Below, piece by piece: positions 15,783 to 26,077 of a DNA stretch of 38,725 nucleotides. A program made the position numbers and the translations under genes. Positions within the stretch are counted from its first letter, which is position 1, and every line of letters starts with the position of its first letter. Source of the stretch: Alphaproteobacteria bacterium (lineage in GTDB: Bacteria > Pseudomonadota > Alphaproteobacteria > SHVW01); the NCBI GenBank assembly GCA_016869645.1, contig VGDO01000033.1, forward strand, positions 1 through 38,725, read 5' to 3'. The notes below the pieces were generated by a model. It was not told the origin of the DNA and ran no database searches. It worked only from the letters and a program-made list of their open reading frames with translations.

Positions 15783-16649
15783 ATGATCGGCGCGCGCGCC
15801 ATCCCGCTCCCCTGGGTCCTCGTCGCCCCCGGCCTGTGGTGCGTCGCGGCTTTTATCGTTTTGCCGATCGTCTCGGTCGGCGCCTACTCGTTCTGGACGC
15901 GGCTGCCGTCGGGCGAGGTGCAGACCGTCTTCACGCTCGGCAACTGGCGCGAGTTCTTCACCGATCCCTTCTATGTCGCCGTGCTGTGGTCGACGCTGAA
16001 GCTGTCGACCGCGACGACCATCATCTGCGCGCTGGTCGGCTACCCGCCGGCCTACGCGCTCAGCCTGATCGGCCCGCGCTGGAAGGGCCTGCTGGTCGTC
16101 ATGCTGTTCCTGCCTTCGTGGATCAGCTACGTGGTGCGGACCATGTCGTGGCTGCACGTGCTGGGCAAGAACGGCCTGGTCAATTCGCTGCTCCTCGGCG
16201 CGGGCGTGGTCGGTGAGCCTCTGCCGTTGCTCTATAACGACATGTCCGTCGTCATGGGCCTGGTGCACTACCTGCTGCCGCTCATGATCCTCAACGTCTA
16301 TATCGGCCTGCAATCGGTCGACCGCAACGTGGTCGACGCGGCGCGCACGCTGGGCGCCACCGACTGGCAGGCCTTTCTCGCCGTGACCTTCCCCTGGTCG
16401 CTGCCCGGACTTTCCGCCGGCTGCCTGCTCTGCTTCATCCTCAGCGCCGGCACCTATGTTACGCCGTTGGTGCTCGGCGGGCCAGGGACCAGCTACTACG
16501 CGGCGCTTATCTATGAGTCCGTGATCCCCCAGGCCGACTGGCCGCTGGGTGCCGCGCTGGCGCTGGTCTTCATTTTCGTGCTCGCCATGATACTCGTCGC
16601 CTATGGCCGGCTGGTCGGCATGGGCCACATGTTCCAGGGCATCAAATGA
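15783..16649 (+). CDS. ABC transporter permease, PotB type (second importer)
   Basis: 288 residues with about six hydrophobic segments; the first is WVLVAPGLWCVAAFIVLP. The EAA loop is AARTLGATDWQAFLAVTFP, and LGGPGTSYYAALIYE follows, as in PotB-like permeases of polyamine-type importers. ATG 15783 is the first start that gives the family N-terminus; there is no strong ribosome site immediately before it, only the GAGGGAGGG of the repeat about 22 bases away. It overlaps the next permease gene by four bases. Sequence is clearly different from the permease at 6217-7131, so this is a separate importer and not a recent duplicate. Confidence 0.9.
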   Translation: MIGARAIPLPWVLVAPGLWCVAAFIVLPIVSVGAYSFWTRLPSGEVQTVFTLGNWREFFTDPFYVAVLWSTLKLSTATTIICALVGYPPAYALSLIGPRWKGLLVVMLFLPSWISYVVRTMSWLHVLGKNGLVNSLLLGAGVVGEPLPLLYNDMSVVMGLVHYLLPLMILNVYIGLQSVDRNVVDAARTLGATDWQAFLAVTFPWSLPGLSAGCLLCFILSAGTYVTPLVLGGPGTSYYAALIYESVIPQADWPLGAALALVFIFVLAMILVAYGRLVGMGHMFQGIK

Positions 16650-17494
16650 CCGCGGCCGGTCCCAGTCTGGGCGCTCGCGCCTCCTCGGGTCTGCTCTGGT
16701 TGTTCACGGGCCTTGTCTACGTGTTCATGCTGGCCCCGGTCTTCGTCATCGTGCTGCTCGCCTTCAACCCGCCCGAGTTCGGCAGCTTCCCGATCACCGG
16801 CATGACGCTCAAGTGGTTCTGGGCGCTGGCCGACAACCGCCCGATCATCGAGGCAATCAAGACCTCGCTGTTGCTCGGCCTCGCGTCGAGCACGATCTCG
16901 ACCGTGATCGGCACGGCGGCGGCCTATGCGCTGGCGCGCTTCCGTTTCGTCGGGCGCGACATCGTGCAGCTCCTGCTGACCCTGCCGATCCTGGTGCCGC
17001 ACATCATCCTCGGCGTCGGCCTGCTGCTCGCCTTCCGCCTGATCGGCATGTCCAAGAGCTTCACGCTTCTCGTGATCGGCCATGTGGCGATCACGCTGCC
17101 TTTCGTCGTGCTGACGACCCAGCACCGCCTCCAGGCGATCCCGAGCAGCCTCGAGGAGGCGGCACGCACGCTCGGCGCCAACCGCTTCGAGACCTTCCGC
17201 GAAATCACCTTGCCGCTGACGCTCCCGGCGATCTTCGCGGGCTTCCTGTTCGCCTTCATGATGTCGTTCGACGAGCTGACCGCCACGCTCTTCTGGCGGC
17301 CGGCCAACGTCGAGACCGTGCCCACCCATGTGCTCGGCATGCTGCAATACTCGGTCAACCAGGAGATCAACGCCTTGGCCACCGCGCTGATCGTCGTCTC
17401 GGTCGCCCTGCCGCTCGGCGGCATGCTGATCGCGCGCCGCGTGGCGCTCGGCGGCCGGGCGAAACAGCCCGCCGCTGTGGAGAAACCGGCATGA
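16646..17494 (+). CDS. ABC transporter permease, PotC type (second importer)
   Basis: 282 residues; partner of the preceding permease. The first membrane segment is LLWLFTGLVYVFMLAPVFVI, the periplasmic sequence FNPPEF follows, and the ATPase-docking EAA loop is AARTLGANRFETFREITLP, then MMSFDELTATLFW in the PotC position. ATG 16646 overlaps the preceding stop (ATGA) and its stop overlaps the ATPase start in the same way. The C-terminus carries a short basic/Ala tail. Confidence 0.92.
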   Translation: MTAAGPSLGARASSGLLWLFTGLVYVFMLAPVFVIVLLAFNPPEFGSFPITGMTLKWFWALADNRPIIEAIKTSLLLGLASSTISTVIGTAAAYALARFRFVGRDIVQLLLTLPILVPHIILGVGLLLAFRLIGMSKSFTLLVIGHVAITLPFVVLTTQHRLQAIPSSLEEAARTLGANRFETFREITLPLTLPAIFAGFLFAFMMSFDELTATLFWRPANVETVPTHVLGMLQYSVNQEINALATALIVVSVALPLGGMLIARRVALGGRAKQPAAVEKPA

Positions 17495-18555
17495 GCACGG
17501 TCGCGATCGATCTCCGGCGGGTCGAGAAATGGTTCGGCACTGTCGGCGCGGTGGTCGAGCTCGACCTGCAGGTGCGCGATGGCGAGTTCGTCGCGCTGCT
17601 CGGCTCCTCGGGCTGCGGCAAGACCACGACGCTGCGCATGATTGCCGGGCTCGAGCAGCCGACCAGTGGCGACATCTTCCTCAAGGACCGGCGCATCAAC
17701 GACGTGCCGGTGCACAAGCGCAACGTCGGCATGGTTTTTCAGAACCATGCGCTCTTCCCGCACAAGACCGCCTTCGACAACATCGCGTTCGGCCTGAAGT
17801 ATCGCAAGGTGCCCAAGCCCGAGATCCAGCGCCGGGTGCGCGCCGCGCTCGAGCTGGTGCGCCTGCCCCATGTCGAGGAGCGGCTGCCCTCCCAGCTGTC
17901 GGGCGGCCAGCAGCAGCGCATCGCGGTCGCGCGCGCCATCGTCATCGAGCCGGACATCCTGCTGTTCGACGAGCCGCTGTCGTCGCTCGACGCGGGGCTG
18001 CGCGAGGAGATGCGCATCGAGCTCAAACGCATCCAGCGCACGCTCGGCATCACGACCGTGTTCGTCACCCACGACCAAGCCGAAGCCTTGTCCATGTCGG
18101 ACCGCGTCGTCGTCATGCATGACGGCCGCAAGGAGCAGGAGGGCACGCCGGAAGACGTGTTCCGCCGCCCGACCTCCGAGTTCGTCACGCGCTTCTTCGG
18201 CTTCGTCAACGAGCTGACTGGCACGGTTGTCGGCGACGATGGCGGCTGCCAGGTCATGCGCATCGCCGACGGCGTCACGGTGCGCGTGGCGGGAAAACAC
18301 GAAGCGGGCCGGCCGATCAAGCTCCTGCTCCGTGCCGAGCGCGCGCGCGTCGGACGCGGCTTCGCGCCGGTCGCCGACGTCTCGATCATCCCCGCGACCG
18401 TGCGGCGCTCGGACTATCTCGGCATGCTGGTCCGCTATTTCGTCGATGCCGCCGGCCAGCAGCTCCAGGTCATCCAGCCGCTCGAAGGCTCGGCCTTCCG
18501 CGACGGCGAGCGCGTCGAGCTGCGTGTCCGCGCGGAGGATTGGATCGTACTTTAA
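17491..18555 (+). CDS. ABC transporter ATPase, PotA type (second importer)
   Basis: 354 residues. Walker A GSSGCGKT (38-45), Q-loop Q84, signature LSGGQ (136-140), Walker B ILLFDEP (156-162) and switch His H194 (VTHDQAEAL) are all intact. A TOBE-type domain (about 235-354) follows, as in PotA/UgpC-like ATPases. ATG 17491 overlaps the stop of the permease. Together with the two permeases it makes a complete membrane unit, yet no PotD-like binding protein is encoded within this operon; the nearest binding protein downstream is of TRAP type and the two tandem PotD-like proteins lie 10 kb upstream. Confidence 0.94.
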   Translation: MSTVAIDLRRVEKWFGTVGAVVELDLQVRDGEFVALLGSSGCGKTTTLRMIAGLEQPTSGDIFLKDRRINDVPVHKRNVGMVFQNHALFPHKTAFDNIAFGLKYRKVPKPEIQRRVRAALELVRLPHVEERLPSQLSGGQQQRIAVARAIVIEPDILLFDEPLSSLDAGLREEMRIELKRIQRTLGITTVFVTHDQAEALSMSDRVVVMHDGRKEQEGTPEDVFRRPTSEFVTRFFGFVNELTGTVVGDDGGCQVMRIADGVTVRVAGKHEAGRPIKLLLRAERARVGRGFAPVADVSIIPATVRRSDYLGMLVRYFVDAAGQQLQVIQPLEGSAFRDGERVELRVRAEDWIVL

Positions 18556-18581
18556 TCGCGCCCCGCGGTGGGCGCGCGGCG

Positions 18582-18610
18582 TTGACCCTCCTGCGGACTC
18601 TCTCTAAAGT
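18582..18610 (+). promoter_or_regulatory. Candidate sigma-70-type promoter for the TRAP binding-protein gene
   Basis: TTGACC (18582-18587), a 17-base spacer and TAAAGT (18605-18610) give a good housekeeping-type promoter 61 bases before ATG 18671. Just upstream a short stem, cgcgccc with gggcgcg, lies after the ATPase stop and may mark the end of the preceding transcript. If used, this promoter makes the TRAP binding protein a separate transcription unit from the ABC genes. Confidence 0.5.
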
Positions 18611-18670
18611 CAGCATACCGCGTAAATCGATGCGGCTGCTCACGAATCCGATACGGGAAGGGGGGCCACC

Positions 18671-19759
18671 ATGAAACGACGCAATTTCCTCAAGGCTTCG
18701 GCAACAGGATTGGCGGCGAGCGTGATGGCCGCTCCGGCAATCGCGCAGACGGCGCCCGCGATCCGCTGGCGCATGCAGACCGCCTGGCCGCGCGCGCTCG
18801 ACACGGTGCACGGCTCGGCCGAGGCGCTCGCCAAGCGCGTCCAGTCGCTGACCGACGGCAAGTTCGAGATCCGCGTCTTTGCGGCACCCGAGATCGTACC
18901 GCCGCCGCAGATCTTCGACGCGGTGCAGAACCAGACGATCGAGGCTGGCCACGTGCTGAGCACCTTCTATATCGGCAAGAAGATGGCCTATGCCTTCGAC
19001 GCCGGGGTGCCGTTCGGCCTCAATCTGCGCCAGCAGCATGCCTGGCTGTTCCACGGCGGCGGGCTCGCCGCGATGCGCGAGGTGTTCGCCAAGGCCGGCC
19101 TCATCCAGTTCGCCGCCGGCAATGTCGGCGTGCAGATGGGCGGCTTCTACCGCAAGGAGATCAAGACGGTCGAGGACCTCCAGGGCCTCAAGTTCCGCAT
19201 CGGCGGCTTCGGCGGCGTCGTCATGCGGAAGCTCGGCGTCGTGCCGACCCAGATTGCCACCGCGGACATCTATCCCTCGCTCGAACGCGGCACGATCGAT
19301 GCGGCGGAGTGGATCGGTCCCTATGACGACGAGAAGCTCGGTCTGCACAAGGTCGCCAAATTCTACTACTACCCCGGCTGGTGGGAGGGCAGTGCCCAGA
19401 TCACCATCCTGCTCAACCTCGCCAAGTGGAACGAGCTGCCGCCCGCCTACAAGGAGGCGTTCGAGATGGCGTGCCACGAGCAGAACGTGGTGCTGATCGC
19501 CAAGTACGATGCGCTCAACCCGGCGGCGCTCAAGCGCCTCATCGCGCAGGGCGTCCAGCTCAAGCAGTTCCCGCGCGCGGTCCTCGATGCCTGCTACAAG
19601 GCGACGATGGAAACCCTCGACGAGCAGGCCAAGGCCGACGCCGACTTCAAGAAGATTCACGACTCATGGAAGGTATTCCTCGACGAGTCCAACAGCTGGT
19701 TCCGCGTCGCCGAGGCGAGCCTCGACAACTATCGCTATGCGGCAGGGCGTCGGCGGTAG
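18671..19759 (+). CDS. TRAP transporter substrate-binding protein, TakP/DctP type (orphan)
   Basis: 362 residues with a twin-arginine signal (MKRRNFLKASATGLAASVMA, cleavage after IAQ). It closely follows the layout of TakP, the 2-oxo-acid binding protein of Rhodobacter sphaeroides: WLFHGGG, NVGVQMGGFYRKEI, RIGGFGGVVMRKLG with the ligand arginine R176, EWIGPYDDEKLG and YYYPGWWEG. Such proteins bind organic acids in the periplasm and hand them to DctQ/DctM membrane subunits. No dctQ or dctM homologue is present in the window. The ribosome site AAGGGGGG precedes ATG 18671. A palindromic repeat follows the stop, then the molybdenum hydroxylase genes. It may serve a TRAP membrane unit encoded elsewhere, or act as a sensor-type binding protein; pairing with the neighbouring ABC permeases would be without precedent. 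Confidence 0.93.
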   Translation: MKRRNFLKASATGLAASVMAAPAIAQTAPAIRWRMQTAWPRALDTVHGSAEALAKRVQSLTDGKFEIRVFAAPEIVPPPQIFDAVQNQTIEAGHVLSTFYIGKKMAYAFDAGVPFGLNLRQQHAWLFHGGGLAAMREVFAKAGLIQFAAGNVGVQMGGFYRKEIKTVEDLQGLKFRIGGFGGVVMRKLGVVPTQIATADIYPSLERGTIDAAEWIGPYDDEKLGLHKVAKFYYYPGWWEGSAQITILLNLAKWNELPPAYKEAFEMACHEQNVVLIAKYDALNPAALKRLIAQGVQLKQFPRAVLDACYKATMETLDEQAKADADFKKIHDSWKVFLDESNSWFRVAEASLDNYRYAAGRRR

Positions 19760-19783
19760 GAAGAGATAGTGGCAAAGTGACTT

Positions 19784-19810
19784 CCTCCCCCGCGCTGTGC
19801 GCGAGGGAGG
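19784..19810. repeat. REP-like palindrome, single copy
   Basis: cctcccccgcgc (19784-19795), loop tgt, gcgcgagggagg (19799-19810): a 12-bp stem with one C/A mismatch. The same mismatch position and the same loop occur in the copy at 29176-29202. It lies between the TRAP binding-protein stop and the hydroxylase start, and its right arm is close to the ribosome site of the Mo-subunit gene. Confidence 0.7.
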
Positions 19811-19830
19811 GAGAGATGTGAGGGAGTTGA

Positions 19831-22188
19831 ATGGCTGAGCAAGGCATCGGCGCCCGGGTCAGGCGCAAGGAGGACGCGCGCTTCCTGCACGGGCGCGGCA
19901 ACTACGTCACCGACATGCTCCTGCCCGGACAGAAGGAAGTGGCGTTCCTGCGCAGTCCGGTCGCGCATGGCCGGATCCGGCGCATCGGCAAGCCCAAGGG
20001 GCTCGAGCACGCGGTGTTCGCCCGCGAAGACCTGGTCGGCGCGGAATCGATGGCCGCGCCGTCCACCTTGCCCGGCTACAAGGTGTCGACCCAGCATCCG
20101 CTCGCCTACGGCAAGGTTCGTTTCGTCGGCGAGCCGATCGTGATGACGGTCGGCGCCACGCGCGCCGAGGCGGAGGACATCGCCGAGCAGGTCGAGCTCG
20201 ATATCGAGGATCTGCCGGTCCTGGTCGATGCCCAGACGACGCGCGCCCAGACCGAAATCCGCGTTCACGAGGAGTGGCCCGACAACGTCGCGTGCCAGAT
20301 CAATTTCGAGAGCGGCTTCGAAGCCAAGGCGCGCGATGCCGCCGTCGTGGTCAAGCGCGACATCGACCTGTCGCGCCAGGCCATGGTGCCGCTCGAAGGC
20401 AAGGCCGTGCTCGCCTTCTGGGACGAGCGCATGAGCCAGCTCATGGTCTACACCTCGACCCAGGCGCCGCACATCATCCGCATCGGCATCGCCCAGATGC
20501 TTCACCTGGAAGAGACCCAGGTGCGCATCATCTCGCCCGATGTCGGCGGCGGCTTCGGCTACAAGTGCATCCTGCAGCCCGAGGAAGTCTGCGTCTGCTG
20601 GCTGGCGCTCAAATACAAGGGCAAGCCGTTCCGCTACATCGAGGACCGGCGCGAGCACCTGGTCGCCGGCGCCAATTCGCGCCAGCACCATTACAAGCTG
20701 ACTGCCTATGCCGATAAGACGGGCCGATTGCTGGCGCTCGACGCCGACATCGCGATCGACGGCGGCGCCTATTCGATGTGGCCCTACACGATCGGCCTGG
20801 AGACCGGTCAGGCGACCGGCAACCTGCCGGGTCCGTATGACTTCCGCGGCTATCGCGCCAAGACGCAGTGCGTGGCGACCAACAAGCCGGGTTTCCTGCC
20901 CTATCGCGGCGTTGCGCGCACCGGCGTGTGCTTCGCCATGGAGCTGGTGATCGACGCGATCGCGCGCGAGGTCGGGCGCGAGCCCTGGGAAGTCCGCATG
21001 GACAACCTCGTGCCGACCACGGCCATGCCCTACGACAACGTCACCAAGAAGCACTACGACAGCGGCGATTACCACAAGGCGCTACGCCTCGTGCACGAGA
21101 AGATCGACCTGCCCAAGTGGCGTGAGCGGCAGAAGCGCGGCGAGCCGGACGGCCGCCTGATCGGCGTCGGCTTCGCCAGCTATTGCGAGCAGTCGGCGCA
21201 CGGCACCAGCGTGTTCGCGGCCTGGGGCCTGTCGATCGTGCCGGGCTACGACCAGGCCATGGTGAAGATCACGCCCGATGGCGGCCTCGAGGTGCGCATC
21301 GGCGTGCACAACCACGGCCAGGGCATGGAAACGACCATGGCCCAGGTCGCCAACCAGATCCTGGGCATCGACGTCGCCAAGATCCAGGTGATGCACGGCG
21401 ACACCGGGTTGACGCCGTTCTCGACCGGCACCTATGCCTCGCGCAGCATGGTGATGGCCGGCGGCGCCATCGCCAAGGCTTGCCAGGCGCTGGTGCCGCG
21501 GCTGCTGCACATCGGTGCCCACCTGATGCAATGCGCGGTCAACTCGGTGCGCTACGAGAACGGCAAGGTGGTCGGCCCGCAATCTTCGGTCACGATCACC
21601 GATATCGCCCATGCCTGGTACCGGCTGCCCTTCCGCCTGCCGCCCGACGTCGATCTCGGCGGCCTTGAGACAGTCATGGCCTACAAGCCCAAGGTCGACA
21701 CCGGCGCCTTCAGCTATGCCTCGCATGCCGCGGTCGTCGCGGTCGACATCGAGGTCGGCAGCGTCGAGATCCTCGACTACGTCATTGTCGAGGATTGCGG
21801 CACGCTGGTGAACCCGATGGTGGTCGACGGCCAGATGCTGGGCGGTGCCGCCCAGGGCATCGGCACGGCGCTCTACGAGGAGAGCCACTACGACGCCAAC
21901 GGACAGCCGCTCGCCTCGACCTTCGCCGACTACCTGCTGCCCGGGCCGACCGAGGTGCCGGCCATGCGCATCACGCACCTGCAGACGCCGTCGCCCTATA
22001 CCGAGTTCGGCGTCAAGGGCATGGGCGAAGGCGGCGCCATCGCGCCGCCGGCCGTGCTGTTCAATGCAGTCAACGACGCGCTCAAGGGCCTCGGCGTCGA
22101 GCTCAACGAGACGCCGCTGACGCCGCGCCGGCTGCTGGCCGCACTCGAGCGCGCCGGCGTCAAAGGTGGAATGAGGGCGGCGTCATGA
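19831..22188 (+). CDS. Molybdenum hydroxylase large subunit, CoxL-like (xanthine dehydrogenase family), not CO-specific
   Basis: 785 residues carrying the molybdopterin-cytosine-dinucleotide-type active site. The family motif DVGGGFGYK is at 237-245, and the catalytic base glutamate is E733 in GVKGMGEGG. True form I CO dehydrogenases have the loop AYXCSFR with the copper-binding Cys; here the loop is PYRGVAR (357-363), with Gly360 in the Cys position. Form II proteins usually read AYRGAGR, so this is also a variant of that. The enzyme should hydroxylate a carbon next to nitrogen or a carbonyl using water and pass electrons to FeS and FAD subunits. GGGAG lies before ATG 19831. The FAD-subunit gene overlaps its stop by four bases. 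Substrate unknown; N-heterocycles, aldehydes and aryl-CoAs are all used by relatives. Confidence 0.93.
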   Translation: MAEQGIGARVRRKEDARFLHGRGNYVTDMLLPGQKEVAFLRSPVAHGRIRRIGKPKGLEHAVFAREDLVGAESMAAPSTLPGYKVSTQHPLAYGKVRFVGEPIVMTVGATRAEAEDIAEQVELDIEDLPVLVDAQTTRAQTEIRVHEEWPDNVACQINFESGFEAKARDAAVVVKRDIDLSRQAMVPLEGKAVLAFWDERMSQLMVYTSTQAPHIIRIGIAQMLHLEETQVRIISPDVGGGFGYKCILQPEEVCVCWLALKYKGKPFRYIEDRREHLVAGANSRQHHYKLTAYADKTGRLLALDADIAIDGGAYSMWPYTIGLETGQATGNLPGPYDFRGYRAKTQCVATNKPGFLPYRGVARTGVCFAMELVIDAIAREVGREPWEVRMDNLVPTTAMPYDNVTKKHYDSGDYHKALRLVHEKIDLPKWRERQKRGEPDGRLIGVGFASYCEQSAHGTSVFAAWGLSIVPGYDQAMVKITPDGGLEVRIGVHNHGQGMETTMAQVANQILGIDVAKIQVMHGDTGLTPFSTGTYASRSMVMAGGAIAKACQALVPRLLHIGAHLMQCAVNSVRYENGKVVGPQSSVTITDIAHAWYRLPFRLPPDVDLGGLETVMAYKPKVDTGAFSYASHAAVVAVDIEVGSVEILDYVIVEDCGTLVNPMVVDGQMLGGAAQGIGTALYEESHYDANGQPLASTFADYLLPGPTEVPAMRITHLQTPSPYTEFGVKGMGEGGAIAPPAVLFNAVNDALKGLGVELNETPLTPRRLLAALERAGVKGGMRAAS

Positions 22189-23011
22189 AGGCGGCTGCGT
22201 TCGACTATATGCGCGCGCGCGATGTTGCCGAAGCGTGCGCCGCCCTCGCCCAGGGCAACGGCAAGGCCAAGCTGCTGGCTGGCGGCCAGTCGCTGGGCCC
22301 GATGCTGAACCTCAGGCTCGCGCGCCCGAAGCTGCTGATTGACGTGTCGCGCATCCAGGCGCTCGCCGGCATCGAGGACAAAGCCGATGCCTGGCACATC
22401 GGCGCTGGCGTAACCCACAGCCGGCTCGAGGACGCCGCCGGCAAGCTCGGCGGTGGCGCCATGCTGGCCCATGTCGCGGGCGGCATTGCCTACCGCGCCG
22501 TGCGCAACCGCGGCACGATCGGCGGCAGCCTGGCGCATGCCGATCCGGCCGCCGACTGGCCGTTGGCGTTGGCCGCGCTCGACGCCGCCGTGGTGATCCG
22601 CGGGCGCGCCGGCAGCCGCCGCGTCGCGGCCGACCGATTCATGAAGTCCGCCTTCACGACCGAGCTGGCCGCTGACGAGATCGTCGAGGCCATCATCGTG
22701 CCGAAGCTGTCCGCGGGCGCGCGCTGGGGCTATCACAAATTCTGCCGCAAGACCGGCGAGTTCCCTGAGGCGAGTGCCGCCTGCGTGCTCGATCCGGAGC
22801 GGCGCCTGGCGCGCATTTATGTCGGCGCGCTGACCGGCGCGCCGCAGCCCCTGGCCGGCCTGGCGCGCGCGGCGGCCGAGCGCGGTCTCGCCGCCTGCAC
22901 GCGCGAGGCGATCCACGAGGCGGTCGCGGCCGCTGCACCCCAGCTCGACGCGATCGACCGGCGCATGCATGCCGGCGTGGTCGCGCGCGCCCTACAGAAG
23001 ACGTTCCAGTC

Positions 23012-23015
<4 letters not shown>
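22185..23015 (+). CDS. Molybdenum hydroxylase FAD subunit, CoxM-like
   Basis: 276 residues. The two FAD pyrophosphate-binding motifs of the vanillyl-alcohol-oxidase-fold subunit are present: AGGQSLGPMLNLRLA (about 32-46) and RNRGTIGGSLAHADPAADW (about 107-125). It takes electrons from the 2Fe-2S subunit and delivers them to an acceptor such as quinone or a cytochrome. ATG 22185 overlaps the CoxL-like stop (ATGA), and its stop overlaps the start of the next subunit, so the three subunits are made in step. Length is close to the usual 270-290. Confidence 0.93.
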
Positions 23016-24169
<1,154 letters not shown>

Positions 24170-24247
24170 CCCGACATTGGCGCTGCGCCGCTGCCGTCGA
24201 TCTGCTTTGATGGAACCGAAACGGGATCTCAAAGAGGAGTGACCACC

Positions 24248-25276
24248 ATGACGTTCTGGGCTCGCAATCTTGGCATCAAGAGTTCAGGGCTAGCGGCGGC
24301 GACGCTCGCTGCGTCCTTGATGACGGCGGCATCCGGACATGCCCAGAGCGCCGACACCCTGGCACTGCGCCTCGACTGGGCGCCCCACGGCATGCATGCG
24401 CCGATCTTCCTGGCCGTCGAGAAGGGCTGGTTCAAGCGGGCGAACCTGAACGTCACGATCGAGGACGGTAACGGCTCGGTCATCACCGCCCAGCTCGTCG
24501 GCGCCGGCCAGTTCGATATCGGCCATGCCAGCCTGTCGTCCGTCGCCATCGCGCTCAGCAAGGGTATGCCCGTCATCTCGGTCGCGGGCTTCATCCGCAA
24601 GAGCGACATGGGCGTGCTGGTGCCGGCCGATTCCGGCTGGAAGACCGTCAAGGATCTCGAAGGCAAGAAGGTGGCCTACACCGCCGGCTCGCTCGAAGGA
24701 CCTTTCATCAATCCGTTCTTCGGCGCGTCGAAGTCGAAGGTCGACCTGATCAATGTCGATGCCGCCAACAAGATCGGCACCTACATGACCGGCACCGCCG
24801 ATGCGGTGATCTCGACGGTTCCCTATGTCCTGCCCCTGGTCGCCTCCAAGCGGCCGGCGACGGGCATCTTCTTCGCCGACTTCGGTCTCGACCTGCCGGG
24901 CTTCGGCCTCTTCGCTTCGCATCCGAAACTCAGGGAGAAGGGCCCCGCCATCAAGCGCTTCACCAGCATCGTCGCTGGCGCCTGGCCCTACGTGTTCGAC
25001 GGTCATCAGGACGAGGCGGTTCAGGCAATCGTCAAGAATCGTCCGCTGCTGCCGCTCGATCCCAAGGTGCTGCGCGCCCAGATCGACCTCTATAAGCCCT
25101 TCTTTCATACCGAAGCGACCAAGGACAAGCCGATCGGCATCCAGGACGCGAAGGACTGGGCCAGCACCATCAAGGCGATGGAGACGGCCGAGGTCATCAA
25201 GACCGGCTCCAAGCCCACGGACTACTTCACCAACGACTACATCGATACCGCCTACTTCGCGCAGATCTCGAAATAG
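24248..25276 (+). CDS. ABC substrate-binding protein, NMT1/SsuA-TauA type
   Basis: 342 residues with a Sec-type signal (LAAATLAASLMTAASGHAQ). The mature start LALRLDWAPHGMHAPIFLAVEKGWF is the hallmark of the NMT1/THI5-like family, which binds pyrimidine precursors, sulfonates, nitrate or small aromatics. Other family segments are GQFDIGHASLSS and VKDLEGKKVAYTAGS. AGAGGAG lies 8 bases before ATG 24248; the in-frame GTG at 24239 is within the ribosome site. The ATPase gene begins at the base after its stop. It starts 78 bases after the hydroxylase genes on the same strand, so import and oxidation may be co-expressed. Confidence 0.93.
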   Translation: MTFWARNLGIKSSGLAAATLAASLMTAASGHAQSADTLALRLDWAPHGMHAPIFLAVEKGWFKRANLNVTIEDGNGSVITAQLVGAGQFDIGHASLSSVAIALSKGMPVISVAGFIRKSDMGVLVPADSGWKTVKDLEGKKVAYTAGSLEGPFINPFFGASKSKVDLINVDAANKIGTYMTGTADAVISTVPYVLPLVASKRPATGIFFADFGLDLPGFGLFASHPKLREKGPAIKRFTSIVAGAWPYVFDGHQDEAVQAIVKNRPLLPLDPKVLRAQIDLYKPFFHTEATKDKPIGIQDAKDWASTIKAMETAEVIKTGSKPTDYFTNDYIDTAYFAQISK

Positions 25277-26077
25277 ATGGGCGGCGCGCCGCAGCGCCCG
25301 GCAAAGATCCGCATCCAGGGACTGAATAAGGTCTTTCCCGCGGAGAACGGGGACTTCCGGGCGCTGAGCGGCGTCGATCTCCATCTCGGCGACGGGGAGT
25401 TCGTCTCTCTCCTCGGCCCGAGCGGCTGCGGCAAGAGCACCTTGTTGCGCCTCATCGCGGGGCTCGAATCGATCACATCGGGGTCGCTGGAGGTCGATGG
25501 AAGGTCGCTCGACGGCCCGCCCGCGGGCCTCGGCATGGTCTTCCAGCGCGACGTTCTGCTCGATTGGCGCAGCATCCTCGACAATGTTCTGCTGCCGGTC
25601 GAGTTCGCCGGCGGGCGGCGCGACGACTATGTGACACGCGCGCGCGACCTGCTGGTCCAATATGGGCTGGCGGGCTTCGAGGACCGGCATCCCTGGCAGC
25701 TCTCGGGCGGCATGCGCCAGCGGGCGGCGATCTGCCGGGCTCTGATCCTCGACCCGTCCTTCCTGATCATGGACGAGCCCTTCGGTGCGCTCGACGCGCT
25801 GACCCGCGACGAGCTCAACATCGAGCTGCAGCGCCTGTGGCAGACCACGCGAAAGAGCGTTCTGTTCGTCACCCACAGCATCGCCGAAGCGGTCTTTCTG
25901 TCCGATCGGGTGGTGGTGATGGCGACGCGACCGGGCCGCATCGTCGAGACGATCGCCATCGACTTGCCGCGGCCGCGCGATCTCGCCATCCGCGAAACCG
26001 CTTCATTCGGCCGATACAGCGCACACATCCGCGACCTGTTCGAGCGCCACGGCGTGCTCAGGACCAAGCCGTCATGA
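25277..26077 (+). CDS. ABC transporter ATPase, SsuB/TauB type
   Basis: 266 residues. Walker A GPSGCGKS (47-54), the Q-loop in MVFQRDVLLDWRS, signature LSGGM (142-146), Walker B FLIMDEP (162-168) and H200 (VTHSIAEAVFLSD) are present. The short protein without a TOBE domain and the sequence ATRPGRIVE are typical of nitrate/sulfonate/taurine importers. ATG 25277 directly abuts the TAG of the binding-protein gene, with no spacer, and the permease start overlaps its stop, so all three form one tightly coupled unit. Confidence 0.94.
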   Translation: MGGAPQRPAKIRIQGLNKVFPAENGDFRALSGVDLHLGDGEFVSLLGPSGCGKSTLLRLIAGLESITSGSLEVDGRSLDGPPAGLGMVFQRDVLLDWRSILDNVLLPVEFAGGRRDDYVTRARDLLVQYGLAGFEDRHPWQLSGGMRQRAAICRALILDPSFLIMDEPFGALDALTRDELNIELQRLWQTTRKSVLFVTHSIAEAVFLSDRVVVMATRPGRIVETIAIDLPRPRDLAIRETASFGRYSAHIRDLFERHGVLRTKPS

